Of a stretch of 64,000 nt of DNA, positions 42,918-51,527 are shown in pieces; the stretch's first letter is position 1, and every line of letters starts with the position of its first letter. The stretch lies in NCBI RefSeq assembly GCF_003934165.1, contig NZ_RKST01000017.1, positions 57,231 through 121,230 of the forward strand, read 5' to 3'. Both the position numbers and the translations under genes were made by a program. Source of the stretch: Borborobacter arsenicus. GTDB taxonomy: Bacteria > Pseudomonadota > Alphaproteobacteria > Rhizobiales > Rhizobiaceae. The notes under the pieces were generated by a model. That model did not search any database and had not been told where the DNA came from. It worked only from the letters and a program-made list of their open reading frames with translations.

Positions 42918-42937
42918 ATAGGGGCTTGCGCCCCTAT
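42918..42937. promoter_or_regulatory. Perfect hairpin in LysR/ankyrin divergent region
   Basis: ATAGGGGC - ttgc - GCCCCTAT, eight perfect pairs, four-base loop, in the 178-base divergent region and 78 bases before the ankyrin start. Just before it, 42875-42894 shows ATCA - 12 bases - TGAT in an AT-rich stretch that could hold the promoter or LysR site. Confidence 0.5.
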
Positions 42938-43014
42938 CTAGACACCGTGGCCATGCGCCACAGCAAAATCACTCACGCAGGCCGTCCTCGGCCCCAGTCA
43001 TCACGGAAATCAAA

Positions 43015-43686
43015 ATGCTTCGCCGTTCGATCCTTACAGGTGTCGCTTCCCTGCTGCTGTCGGCCGTCCCTCTCGTTGCGACAGGAGAAGACATGAGCAA
43101 AACGCCATTGCACGCGGCGGCAGGGCAAAACAATGTCGCCACCATCAGGAAGCTATTGGCCGAGGGCGTTAAGATCGATGCACGCGACGGCAGCGGAGCG
43201 ACCGCGCTGCTGGTTGCTACCCATGGCAACAGGATCGAGGCCGCCAAGGCATTGATCGAGGCCGGCGCCGACGTCAACGCCAAGGACAATATCGAGGACA
43301 GCCCCTATCTTTATGCGGGTGCACGCGGGCACCTCGAAATCCTGACGATGACACTGGCGCACGGTGCTGACCTCAAAAGCACAAACCGCTACGGGGGCAC
43401 CGCCCTCATACCTGCCTCCGAACGCGGCCATGTCGAAACTGTACGCACGCTGATTGAAGCGGGCGTCGCTGTCGACCATGTCAACAAGCTCGGCTGGACG
43501 GCGCTTCTGGAGGCGATCATCCTCGGCGACGGCGGCAAGCGGCACGAGCAGATCGTCGACCTGCTCGTCAAGGCGGGCGCCGACGTCAATCTGGCGGATG
43601 GCGACGGCGTGACGCCGTTGCAACATGCTCGCACGCGAGGCTTCGCCACGATCGAGGGAATACTCACAGCAGCCGGGGCACATTGA
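43015..43686 (+). CDS. Exported ankyrin-repeat protein
   Basis: A 223-residue protein with a signal peptide (MLRRSILTGVASLLLSAVPLVATG, cleaved near residue 24) followed by five to six ankyrin repeats: TPLHAAAGQNN..., TALLVATHGNR..., SPYLYAGARGH..., TALIPASERGH..., TALLEAIILGD..., TPLQHARTRGF. It is thus probably a periplasmic protein-binding scaffold; partner unknown. It lies 15 bases upstream of the deaminase gene in one operon. Confidence 0.9.
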   Translation: MLRRSILTGVASLLLSAVPLVATGEDMSKTPLHAAAGQNNVATIRKLLAEGVKIDARDGSGATALLVATHGNRIEAAKALIEAGADVNAKDNIEDSPYLYAGARGHLEILTMTLAHGADLKSTNRYGGTALIPASERGHVETVRTLIEAGVAVDHVNKLGWTALLEAIILGDGGKRHEQIVDLLVKAGADVNLADGDGVTPLQHARTRGFATIEGILTAAGAH

Positions 43687-43701
43687 CGGAAAGGAAGATC
43701 A

Positions 43702-44175
43702 ATGAGCGACGAGACGAAATTCCTGGGCGAGGCGATTGAACTCGCTCGCGCCAACATACACGAGGGCGGCCGCCCGTTCGGCGCGCTGGTTGTGCGCGAC
43801 GGCCAGGTGGTTGCCACCGGCGTGAATGAGATGCACGCCACCAACGATCCAACTGCCCATGCCGAGATGATGGCGATCCGCGCTGCCAGCCGCAAGCTCG
43901 GATCGACCGATCTCGGCGGCTGCGCCGTCTATGCCAGCGGCCACCCTTGTCCGATGTGCATGGCGGCGATGCGGCTGGCCGGTGTCGGCAAGGTCGCCTA
44001 TGCCTATTCCAACGAGGACGGCGCGCCGTTCGGCCTGTCCACGGCGGCAATCTATGCCGAGCTCAAGCGGCCCTTTGCCGAGCAGTCGATGGCAATCAGC
44101 CATGTGCCCGTGCGGCCGGAAGGCACGGCGGAGCTTTATGCCGAATGGGCAGAGGCTCGGGATAAGCGGGGATAG
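43702..44175 (+). CDS. Nucleoside/guanine-type deaminase (CDA fold)
   Basis: A 157-residue zinc deaminase with H53-A-E55 and C83-x-x-C86 (HPCPMC), the metal and catalytic residues of the cytidine/guanine/tRNA-adenosine deaminase fold. The overall shape, including EGGRPFGALVV and the NEDGAPFGLST segment, is nearest to guanine deaminase-like proteins. Cytoplasmic. AAGGAAG precedes the ATG. It is followed by an MFS transporter gene four bases on, suggesting use of an imported nitrogen compound or export of a product. Confidence 0.9.
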   Translation: MSDETKFLGEAIELARANIHEGGRPFGALVVRDGQVVATGVNEMHATNDPTAHAEMMAIRAASRKLGSTDLGGCAVYASGHPCPMCMAAMRLAGVGKVAYAYSNEDGAPFGLSTAAIYAELKRPFAEQSMAISHVPVRPEGTAELYAEWAEARDKRG

Positions 44176-44179
44176 ACGC

Positions 44180-45427
44180 ATGGAGTCCGAGGAGCCTTCG
44201 TCCGCCGCTCGCATCCTGCTGCTGGCGGCCGTTGCCCTGGTTGGCCTTAATCTGCGGCCGTTCATTACCGGCATCGGGCCATTGGCGGCCGACATAAGTG
44301 CGCAGACCGGGCTCGACCTTAAAGGCATCTCGCTCCTGACACTGGTGCCGATGCTCTTGATGGGGATATTCGCCTTTGCCGGGCCGTTCCTGCAAAACCG
44401 CATCGGTGCACGGCGCTCGGTCATTGCCGCGCTCGTCGTCCTCACCCTCGGCTCTTTCCTGCGCCTGTTCGCTTCGAGCGGCTGGCAGATGGTGGGAACC
44501 GCAGCCCTGCTCGGGCTGGGCGTAGCGGTGGTCCAAGCGGTGTTTCCCGGTATCGTCAAACAGCAATTCCCGCGCCATGTCGGCGTCGTCATGGGGCTGT
44601 ATTCGGCCACGCTGATGGGCGGCGGCGCGTTGGGCGCACAGGCTGCACCGCTGATTGCCGCGGCTGCCGCAGACTGGCATGTCGGCCTTGCCTGGTTGGC
44701 CGTTCCGGCAGCGTTGGCGCTGTGGCTGGCAATACGCTGCCTGCCGCGCGACGGCGGTACCCGGCAAGGTACAACGAGCACGACAGCGCTCCTGAAGTGG
44801 CCGCGCGTCTGGCTGCTGATGGCCTGTTTCGGACTTGTCAATGGCGGTTATTCGACCGTGGTGGCATGGCTGGCGCCGTTCTATCAAGAGCATGGCTGGA
44901 GCGCCGCCGCCAGCGGCAGCCTGCTTGCCATCATGGCCGTCTGCCAGGCACTGGCAGCACTTTTCCTGCCGGTGCTTGCTGCCAGGGGCGAGGACCGCAG
45001 GCCATGGCTCTGGCTGACCTTGGCCATGCAGGCGGCCGGCTTCGCCGCGCTGACGTTTTGGCCGGAGGCGGCGCCACTCGCGTCGGCAATGCTGCTGGGC
45101 GCGGGGCTGGGCGGCTGCTTTGCCCTGTCGATGATCGTGGCCCTCGATCACCTGGCCGACCCGGTCGAGGCCGGCGCGCTATCGGCGCTCATGCAGGGAG
45201 GCGGTTTCCTGATCACGGCACTGCCGCCATGGATCGTGGCTGTGCTGCACGACCTTACCGGCAGCTTCCACGCCGGCTGGTTGATGCACCTGGCCTGCGC
45301 GATCGTCGTGGCGGTGCTTTACTGGCGCGTCTCGCCTGGAAGTTATGCCAACGCCATGAACCCGGGCAACACAGGCGTTGCGCACCAACCCTGCCAGCAG
45401 AAGTGCGCTATCGAGACGCCATTGTAG
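44180..45427 (+). CDS. MFS transporter, CynX/NimT family
   Basis: A 415-residue major facilitator with about twelve hydrophobic spans. The opening VALVGLNLRPFITGIGPLAADI is the hallmark of the CynX/NimT (cyanate and 2-nitroimidazole) group. ATG 44180, four bases after the deaminase stop, was chosen; the frame to 43931 is a shadow within the deaminase gene. Substrate unknown. The 99 bases to the convergent epimerase gene hold no further feature. Confidence 0.92.
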   Translation: MESEEPSSAARILLLAAVALVGLNLRPFITGIGPLAADISAQTGLDLKGISLLTLVPMLLMGIFAFAGPFLQNRIGARRSVIAALVVLTLGSFLRLFASSGWQMVGTAALLGLGVAVVQAVFPGIVKQQFPRHVGVVMGLYSATLMGGGALGAQAAPLIAAAAADWHVGLAWLAVPAALALWLAIRCLPRDGGTRQGTTSTTALLKWPRVWLLMACFGLVNGGYSTVVAWLAPFYQEHGWSAAASGSLLAIMAVCQALAALFLPVLAARGEDRRPWLWLTLAMQAAGFAALTFWPEAAPLASAMLLGAGLGGCFALSMIVALDHLADPVEAGALSALMQGGGFLITALPPWIVAVLHDLTGSFHAGWLMHLACAIVVAVLYWRVSPGSYANAMNPGNTGVAHQPCQQKCAIETPL

Positions 45428-45526
45428 GAACTGCCGTCGTGCCCGCCCGGCCCGCGACCCAGGCCGGTCCGTCGCCGATCAGTTGATGCGCGGCACCGAT
45501 GCAGCTTGATTTCTGCAACGGCACAA

Positions 45527-46486
45527 CTACTTGGCGTAGTCTTCGATTGTCTTATGCAGGCTATATTTCGCTTTGAAACCCAGTTCATCGGCGGCCAAGC
45601 GAATGTCCGAAGGAGCGGGGCGCAGATAGGGAAAGCCGGCGAAGCCGCCCGTCGGGGGAATTTTCAGCCGGACGCGCAGATCGGGATAGATCGCGCGAAC
45701 GGCATCGCAGAACTGGTCGAAACTGTACCATTCTCCCGTCGCGATATTGTAGACGCGCGAGCCTGGCCGATCGGCATGAAGGGCTGCGACATTGGCCTCG
45801 GCGCAATCACGCATGTCGACAAATTCCTCCCTGCCGTCCCAGACGAGAAACGGATCGTCTATGACCGCTTCTCGCCTGGCCTCACCTGCGGCCAGAAGGG
45901 TTGCAAGAAGTCGCCCCGGCACGCTCGTCGCCAAGCCCGCGCCGCCGCTCAGAACCGCGCCATAGCGCAGGACGACCACATCGACGCCGTAGAGGTCATG
46001 ATAGACCAAGGCGAGATGTTCCGCGGCGATCTTGGTGGCAGCATAGATGCTGGCCGGCCGCTGGCTGACGATGCGAAGCGCAAGATCCTCCTCTATCGGG
46101 CTGTTGTCATGGCTGGCGAAGGCGGTGTATCCGACCGTCGTGGAACTGGCTATGACCACGCGGCGCAGGCCGCGCTGCCGCGCAATCTCCAAGATGTTTG
46201 CCGTGCCTACCGTGTTGACCAGAACACCTTTTGGCGGGTCGAGGCGGATTGCCGTCGACAGGAGCGCTGCGGTGTGGACGATCTCGTCCACCTTGTAGGC
46301 CGAGACAAGCGCGTCCAGCGCCTGGCGATCAAGGATATCGCAAACTTCAAACGACAGACCGTCCGGTTTTTGTTCGCCCAGATCGACTGGCCTTACATCG
46401 GCGACAATGACAGTCTTGCCGCAGGCAAGCAGCAACTCTGCCGTTTTCATGCCGATTGCGCCCGCACCGGTTACGAGAATTGTCAC
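45527..46486 (-). CDS. NAD-dependent epimerase/dehydratase family protein
   Basis: A 319-residue extended SDR with TGAGAIG for NAD, S/T in ASSTTVG and YAATK. The GWY-type C-terminus binds sugar or sugar-acid substrates. GTG start at 46486. It is the last gene of the TRAP-transporter operon; with the FAH hydrolase and SDR upstream it points to oxidation or epimerisation of a sugar acid or lactone, possibly as a uronate or aldose dehydrogenase. That function is inferred from neighbours. Confidence 0.9.
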   Translation of the reverse strand: MTILVTGAGAIGMKTAELLLACGKTVIVADVRPVDLGEQKPDGLSFEVCDILDRQALDALVSAYKVDEIVHTAALLSTAIRLDPPKGVLVNTVGTANILEIARQRGLRRVVIASSTTVGYTAFASHDNSPIEEDLALRIVSQRPASIYAATKIAAEHLALVYHDLYGVDVVVLRYGAVLSGGAGLATSVPGRLLATLLAAGEARREAVIDDPFLVWDGREEFVDMRDCAEANVAALHADRPGSRVYNIATGEWYSFDQFCDAVRAIYPDLRVRLKIPPTGGFAGFPYLRPAPSDIRLAADELGFKAKYSLHKTIEDYAK

Positions 46487-46501
46487 AGGCCCTACTCCGT
46501 C

Positions 46502-46822
46502 CTACTCGTTTTCGGCAAAGACAAGATGATACACCCGGCCCTTGAACGGCCCCATGTTCTCGGCGATTTTCGACCGCACGATCTGGCGTGTTTCGCTTGC
46601 CAGCGCCGCATTCATGTCCGCGACGCTGTCGAAATAGAGGTCGAAGATCATATAGGCGGGCGGCGCACCTTCTTCCGGCACCACCAGGCGGCGAAGTCTG
46701 ACGTCCCGGATGCCCGGATAGCTGCGGATGGCCGGAAGCACATTCTCCCGCATGCTCCGGTCGAACTGTTCCTGGTCGGCTTCTTCTACATGGCCCTCTA
46801 GGAAGGCCGAGCGGACGATCAT
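46502..46822 (-). CDS. Small EthD-like dimeric alpha/beta-barrel protein
   Basis: 106 residues with a ferredoxin-like pattern (strand-helix-strand-strand-helix-strand) of the EthD/dimeric alpha-beta barrel kind: IVRSAFLEGHVEE, helix RSMRENVLPAIRSYPGI, strand YMIFDLYFDS, helix MNAALAS and strand RVYHLVFAEN. No catalytic motif can be pinned down. Position inside the TRAP operon suggests a mutarotase- or isomerase-like helper for a sugar acid, but the family assignment is only moderate. Confidence 0.7.
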   Translation of the reverse strand: MIVRSAFLEGHVEEADQEQFDRSMRENVLPAIRSYPGIRDVRLRRLVVPEEGAPPAYMIFDLYFDSVADMNAALASETRQIVRSKIAENMGPFKGRVYHLVFAENE

Positions 46823-46843
46823 GATAAACCTCGAGGTTTTCGC

Positions 46844-48136
46844 CTATTTGTATCCCATCATATGGGGGAGGAAGAGGACGATCTGCGGGAACAGGATCAG
46901 GATGAACATCACCACGGCCAGCGGCACGCAGAAGGCCCAGATCTCCCGGTTGATCTCGCGCATCGGAACCTTGGTCAGGGTGGAGAGGACAAACAGGATC
47001 AGGCCGTAGGGCGGGGTGATGACGGCGATCATGAAGTTGATGATGCACACGACGCCGAAATGGACCAGATCAATGCCGAGCGCGTGGACGGAGGGCAGGA
47101 ACACCGGCACGAACACCATCAGCATCACCGCGCCGTCGAGCACCGTTCCCAAAAGCAGGAACAGCACGTTGACCAGCAGCATGAATTGAAGCGGCGAAAG
47201 TTCCATCGCCTTGATCCAGCTGGCGAGGCCAGCAGCGAGGCCCTCATTGGTGATTGCGTAGTTGATGATGAAGGAACTGATGATGAGCATCATCACCACG
47301 GCAGATTGCCGCGAGGATTCGAAGAACACGGCCAACAGCGATTTGGCGTTGAGGTTGCGATAGACGACAATCCCCAGCAGCATCGCCCACAAAGCGGCGA
47401 CGGAGGCAGCCTCGGTCGGCGTGAACATGCCACTCCAGATGCCGCCAAGCAGCACCACCGGCAGGGTCATCGGTATGAGCGCGCCGGCGACCACGCGCAA
47501 CCGATCCTTTGCTGCAACCTCACCGGCCTGAGGCAGGTTGCGGCGTACCGCGGCAAACGAAATCAGCAGGCTTAGCGACAACGCCATCAGGAAGGCGGGA
47601 ACAATCCCGGCCAGAAACAGCGTACCGACCGATGCGCCGGAAATGACGGCGTAAAGGACCAGCGGGATCGATGGGGGCATGATCGGCCCCAGCAATGCGG
47701 CTCCCGATGCGACGGCGACGGCCAATCCTCCCGGATAATTGCCCTGGCTGCGCATCATCTTGATCGCGACCATGCCCGGACCCGAGGCTTCGGAAACAGC
47801 ACTGCCGGTCATCGACGACATTGCGAGGTTCATCAGCACGGTGACGTGGCCGTGCCCGCCGCGCAGCCGGCCGACCAGCAGGTTTGCCGCCGACCAAAGG
47901 CGCTCCGAGATGGTAGCGGCATTCATCACATTGGCGGCCAGAATGAACATCGGCACCGCAAGCATCGCGCTCATGCCCATCGTGTTGTTCAGTGTCTGGT
48001 CAACGAGCAGGCCGACATCCTGCTTGCTTGCCCACAGATAGACGATGCCGGAGCCGAACATCGTCAGCACGACGGGAACGCGCAGGGCCGCGCCGGCGAA
48101 GAAGGTGATGCAGAGCATGATCAGGCTGTTGGTCAT
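46844..48136 (-). CDS. TRAP transporter large permease (DctM type)
   Basis: A 430-residue, highly hydrophobic DctM/SiaM-type subunit with about twelve spans and the family segments SSMTGSAVSEASGPGMVAIKMM and PIMPPSIPLVLYAV. It carries the sodium-coupled transport step. It follows the small permease gene by four bases and precedes the EthD-like gene. Confidence 0.94.
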   Translation of the reverse strand: MTNSLIMLCITFFAGAALRVPVVLTMFGSGIVYLWASKQDVGLLVDQTLNNTMGMSAMLAVPMFILAANVMNAATISERLWSAANLLVGRLRGGHGHVTVLMNLAMSSMTGSAVSEASGPGMVAIKMMRSQGNYPGGLAVAVASGAALLGPIMPPSIPLVLYAVISGASVGTLFLAGIVPAFLMALSLSLLISFAAVRRNLPQAGEVAAKDRLRVVAGALIPMTLPVVLLGGIWSGMFTPTEAASVAALWAMLLGIVVYRNLNAKSLLAVFFESSRQSAVVMMLIISSFIINYAITNEGLAAGLASWIKAMELSPLQFMLLVNVLFLLLGTVLDGAVMLMVFVPVFLPSVHALGIDLVHFGVVCIINFMIAVITPPYGLILFVLSTLTKVPMREINREIWAFCVPLAVVMFILILFPQIVLFLPHMMGYK

Positions 48137-48140
48137 GGTC

Positions 48141-48671
48141 TCAGCCGATCACGTTCGTGGTGGGGGCCGCATCGGAAGCGCCGACATGGTCGTGCCATTG
48201 CGGGCCACAATATTCGATGAACTGGGCGACCAGCCGGATCACGACCATCACGATGTAGACGACGAAGCAGGAGAAGACGAAATCGAGCCTGAACTCCAGG
48301 ACATCGGTTTTTTCACGCCACAGGAAGAGGACGTAGTCGATAATCGTCGGCAGGGCAGCAAGAAAGATCAGCGCAAATACACCCCGTCCGACGATACCGA
48401 TTATGCGTCGGGCCCGGGGCGAGACCACGTCCCACACAACGTCAAATGCGACATGATCGCTGGACCTGACGACAAAGGCATCAGTCAGGAAGGTGCACCA
48501 GAGCAAGAGGAGGATGCCAACCTCATCACCCCACAAAAGCGGATGATGAAACACGTAACGCATCGTGATGCCGATGATGAAGACGGCAAAGATGGCAGCA
48601 AACATCAGGCCCGAAACGATTTCTGCAATTTTGCGAAACCGCTCTACGGCGCTCATAAAGCGAATGCCCAT
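48141..48671 (-). CDS. TRAP transporter small permease (DctQ type)
   Basis: A 176-residue protein with four hydrophobic segments and the DctQ core WGDEVGILLLLWCTFLTDAFVVRSSDHVAFDV. It partners the large permease. GGGGAGGAAG precedes the ATG. The 58-base gap upstream, to the receptor gene, contains a stem-loop. Confidence 0.92.
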   Translation of the reverse strand: MGIRFMSAVERFRKIAEIVSGLMFAAIFAVFIIGITMRYVFHHPLLWGDEVGILLLLWCTFLTDAFVVRSSDHVAFDVVWDVVSPRARRIIGIVGRGVFALIFLAALPTIIDYVLFLWREKTDVLEFRLDFVFSCFVVYIVMVVIRLVAQFIEYCGPQWHDHVGASDAAPTTNVIG

Positions 48672-48686
48672 GGTACTTCCTCCCCT

Positions 48687-48720
48687 CCGGCCTGCCAGGC
48701 CACTCAGCCAGGCAAGCCGG
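48687..48720 (-). other. Stem-loop after TRAP receptor gene
   Basis: CCGGCCTGCC and GGCAAGCCGG pair over ten positions (one G-U pair on the transcribed strand) around a 14-base loop that itself can form GGC/GCC pairs. It begins nine bases after the receptor stop and has no T run. Confidence 0.55.
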
Positions 48721-48729
48721 ATATTGCAA

Positions 48730-49719
48730 TCACTTGGTCGCGTCGATCTTTTCCTTCAAACCGGCCTGCCACTTCTCCTCGAAGCCCTCCTCCTTGTAGA
48801 GCTTGGCCGCGTTGGAGCGAAAAAGCTCCAGGTCTGGTCTTGAGATGACGATCCCGGCTTTCTCGAAGCCTTCGAGCGCTGACTTTTCATCCTCGATCGT
48901 CTTCTGGACTTCCATTGCCGCGGCTTCCTTTGCCGCAGCGCGCAGCGTGGCCTGTTGTTCAGGCGTAAGCGCGTCGAAGACAGGTTTTGCAATGGCGATG
49001 AAGACCGGCTGAACGATGTGCTGGGTCAGCACGATTTCCTTCGAAACCTCGTCGAACTTCCAGTCACGCGTCATATTGGTCGGGTTGTCCTGACCATCGA
49101 TGGCTCCGGTTTGAAGTGCGAGATAGACTTCCGTGATGGGCATGGCGAGCGGGGTGATCCCCATGGCGCGCGCAAGCGTCTGGAAAGCAGCGCCCGGCGG
49201 CATGCGCAACTTCACGCCGGAAAAATCTTCCGGCGTCTTAATGTTTTTCACTTCGCGCAAGCCGACGACGCGCGTGCCCAGATAGGCCGTGTCAAGGATG
49301 ACGAGGTCCATGGTCTCGGCCACCTTGGCATAGAATTCCTCGCCGATCGGGCCGTTGAACACTTTGAGCATATGTTCAGGGTCGCGGAACACATAGCCGG
49401 AACTGAAAACGCCATATTCGGGAAGCTGCGCCTCGATCTCGAAGGTGACAGGCGATGCCATCTCGAGATTGCCGCGCTGCATAGCAGGCAGTTCCGTGCC
49501 CTGCCGGAACAAGGTCGAAGCGGTGTGAACCGAAACCGAGATGTCGTCGGGATAGGCTTCCTCCATTCGCTGCTTGATGAGGCGGAAAGCATCGCTCAAC
49601 GGAGAGCTGTCCGGCGCGGCCGTGGAGATGCGGATTTCGGTCTTGGCATGTGCCGGTACGGTAAAGCCAGCCATGGCAACGGCGCCGGCAAGCGATATGA
49701 GAAGGTGTCGTCTGTTCAT
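48730..49719 (-). CDS. TRAP transporter substrate-binding protein (DctP type)
   Basis: A 329-residue DctP-family receptor with signal peptide MNRRHLLISLAGAVAMAGFTVPAHAK (cleavage near 25). The family landmarks are present: LGTRVVGLREVKNIKTPEDFSGVKLRMPP and, later, ALQTGAIDGQDNPTNM. The Arg in KLRMPP is the usual carboxylate-binding arginine, so the ligand is an organic or sugar acid. ATG 49719 was preferred to the longer frame to 49794. Confidence 0.93.
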   Translation of the reverse strand: MNRRHLLISLAGAVAMAGFTVPAHAKTEIRISTAAPDSSPLSDAFRLIKQRMEEAYPDDISVSVHTASTLFRQGTELPAMQRGNLEMASPVTFEIEAQLPEYGVFSSGYVFRDPEHMLKVFNGPIGEEFYAKVAETMDLVILDTAYLGTRVVGLREVKNIKTPEDFSGVKLRMPPGAAFQTLARAMGITPLAMPITEVYLALQTGAIDGQDNPTNMTRDWKFDEVSKEIVLTQHIVQPVFIAIAKPVFDALTPEQQATLRAAAKEAAAMEVQKTIEDEKSALEGFEKAGIVISRPDLELFRSNAAKLYKEEGFEEKWQAGLKEKIDATK

Positions 49720-49790
49720 TTCATTCCCCTTTTGTTTGCTATTTGGAGACCGAGGTTTCCATTTTCTGCGTGCGAGCTGAGACTGCTTGA

Positions 49791-50507
49791 TCAAACCCCG
49801 AGGCCGCCGAGGGACTTTCCTCCATCGGCGAAAAGCGTTTGCCCGGTGATGAACTTCGTTGCCGGGTCGACCAGAAATGCGATTGCGCCGGCAATGTCCG
49901 CTGGATCGGCGGCAGCACCGCTGGGCTCAAGCGACTGCGCCTTCTGGTACTGGTCGGCCGGCATGCTGCGGGTCATCGGCGTATCGGTAAAGCCGGGTGC
50001 GACGGAATTGACGGCGATCTGCCGGTCCCGAAGTTCCATCGCCATTGCGCGTGTCAGGCCGATCACGCCCGCCTTGGACGCGACGTAATGAGCGAAATTC
50101 GTGCCCCCGATGGCAGCTCGCGACGAGACCGTGACGATGCGGCCGCCTGCCGGCATGCGCGAGAGCACTTCCTGCGCGGCGCAAAAGACGCCGAGCAGAT
50201 TGACGTCGAGCATCAGTCGGAAATCATCCAGGGTAATGTCTTCGAAGCGGCGCGGCTGATAGATGCCCGCAACACAGACCAGGGCTGAAATTTCGGGATA
50301 CCCCTCCATAGCCGCAGCGATGGAAGCACGATCGCGCACATCGACGACATGCGTCGAGACGCGATCCCCTTCGGTTGCGAATTCCTCGGAGGGAATCGGG
50401 CTCTTGTCCGCAACAGCGACGTGAAAACCATCCTGCACGAGGCGCCTTACGGTTGCCGCTCCGATGCCGGAAGCACCTCCGGTAACGAATGCAACGGGCC
50501 GCGCCAT
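49791..50507 (-). CDS. SDR-family oxidoreductase
   Basis: A 238-residue classical SDR with TGGASGIGAA, N in DVNLLGVF, S in TVSSRAA and YVASK. ATG directly follows the TAG of the FAH gene, so translation is coupled. An SDR next to an FAH hydrolase is the arrangement used for 2-keto-3-deoxy-L-fuconate and related sugar acids (dehydrogenation, then hydrolysis of the diketo acid). That assignment is inferred from context. Confidence 0.92.
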   Translation of the reverse strand: MARPVAFVTGGASGIGAATVRRLVQDGFHVAVADKSPIPSEEFATEGDRVSTHVVDVRDRASIAAAMEGYPEISALVCVAGIYQPRRFEDITLDDFRLMLDVNLLGVFCAAQEVLSRMPAGGRIVTVSSRAAIGGTNFAHYVASKAGVIGLTRAMAMELRDRQIAVNSVAPGFTDTPMTRSMPADQYQKAQSLEPSGAAADPADIAGAIAFLVDPATKFITGQTLFADGGKSLGGLGV

Positions 50508-51404
50508 CTATGCCTCCCTCGCGACCTTGACAGATAGTCTGCCGATGCCGTCGATCTCAGCGTCGATCGCGTCACCGACTTTCAGGAATGTCTGGCTTGG
50601 CACACCCACGCCGGCTGGCGTTCCGGTCAACAGGACATCGCCGGGATCGAGCGTCATGATCTCGGAAGCGCGCGACACCTGTTCGGCAATCGAGAAGATC
50701 ATCTTGCCGGCATCGCTGTCCTGCTTGACCTCCCCGTTGACAGAAAGGCGCAGCCTGGCCGATTGCGGATCACGGAACTGCGAGGCTGGGACGATGCAGG
50801 GACCCATGGGGCAGCAAGTATCGTTTGCTTTACCGGCAACCCAATCCAGCTTGTAGAATTGTTCGGGAGCCTTGTTGAAGTCGCGCGCGGAGAGGTCGAT
50901 GGCAACGCTGTAGCCGGCGATGTGGGCCATGGCGTCTTGCACCGACGCATAGCGCGCTGTCTTGCCGATAATGACCGCCAACTCAATTTCCCAGTCGAAC
51001 GCTTTTGTCCCGCGCGGCATGATGACATTGGACCCGGGGCCGACAATGGCGTTGCGCGGCGGCTTCATGAAAAAGAAAAGGCGCTGGCTTTCCTTGGTGA
51101 TGTCGGGGAAGCCCATCTCGGCCATGTGATCGAAATAGTTCGCGCCGGCACATAGGATTTTCCCGGGATACTGCAGGGGCGCCAGCAATTCGGCCTGATC
51201 GACGGGAACCCCGCTTGCTGCCTTTTGCGCGAGCATCTCAAGGACAGGCTCATGTCGCGACCAGTCTGAAAACAGATCCGCAACACTCGCGGGAAGTTCG
51301 CTCCCATGGCGGGAGGCGAGATCAGCGATCGGGTGCAATTGCCCGGCCACCTGCAAGCAGGCTGTCGGCTTGCCGCCCATTCTGGCTGTCACCAGTGACC
51401 ACAT
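50508..51404 (-). CDS. Fumarylacetoacetate hydrolase-family protein
   Basis: A 298-residue FAH-fold protein. The metal site is visible as E-x-E in DWEIELAVIIG and D in YSVAIDLSARD; GKILCAGANYFDH opens the catalytic domain and DVLLTGTPAGVG closes it. Members hydrolyse or decarboxylate beta-diketo or oxo acids. First gene of the minus-strand TRAP operon, with GGGAGGG before the ATG and a perfect inverted repeat upstream. Confidence 0.92.
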   Translation of the reverse strand: MWSLVTARMGGKPTACLQVAGQLHPIADLASRHGSELPASVADLFSDWSRHEPVLEMLAQKAASGVPVDQAELLAPLQYPGKILCAGANYFDHMAEMGFPDITKESQRLFFFMKPPRNAIVGPGSNVIMPRGTKAFDWEIELAVIIGKTARYASVQDAMAHIAGYSVAIDLSARDFNKAPEQFYKLDWVAGKANDTCCPMGPCIVPASQFRDPQSARLRLSVNGEVKQDSDAGKMIFSIAEQVSRASEIMTLDPGDVLLTGTPAGVGVPSQTFLKVGDAIDAEIDGIGRLSVKVAREA

Positions 51405-51442
51405 GAAACGTCCCTCCCTAACTCAGACGGGGGCATAATGTC

Positions 51443-51477
51443 ATATTTTCCATAATCGTCAATAGTTTGGAAAATAT
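51443..51477. promoter_or_regulatory. Long inverted repeat, GntR-type operator
   Basis: ATATTTTCCA - 15 bases - TGGAAAATAT, a perfect ten-base inverted repeat in the 123-base region between the FAH operon and the divergent GntR gene. It is the obvious candidate site for that regulator; the arms are about 25 bases apart centre to centre, suggesting two dimers or one extended site. Confidence 0.7.
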
Positions 51478-51527
51478 TTGTATATTGGAAACTAGTGCGC
51501 CGTTTTCAAATCTGCTAAGGCTAGGAA

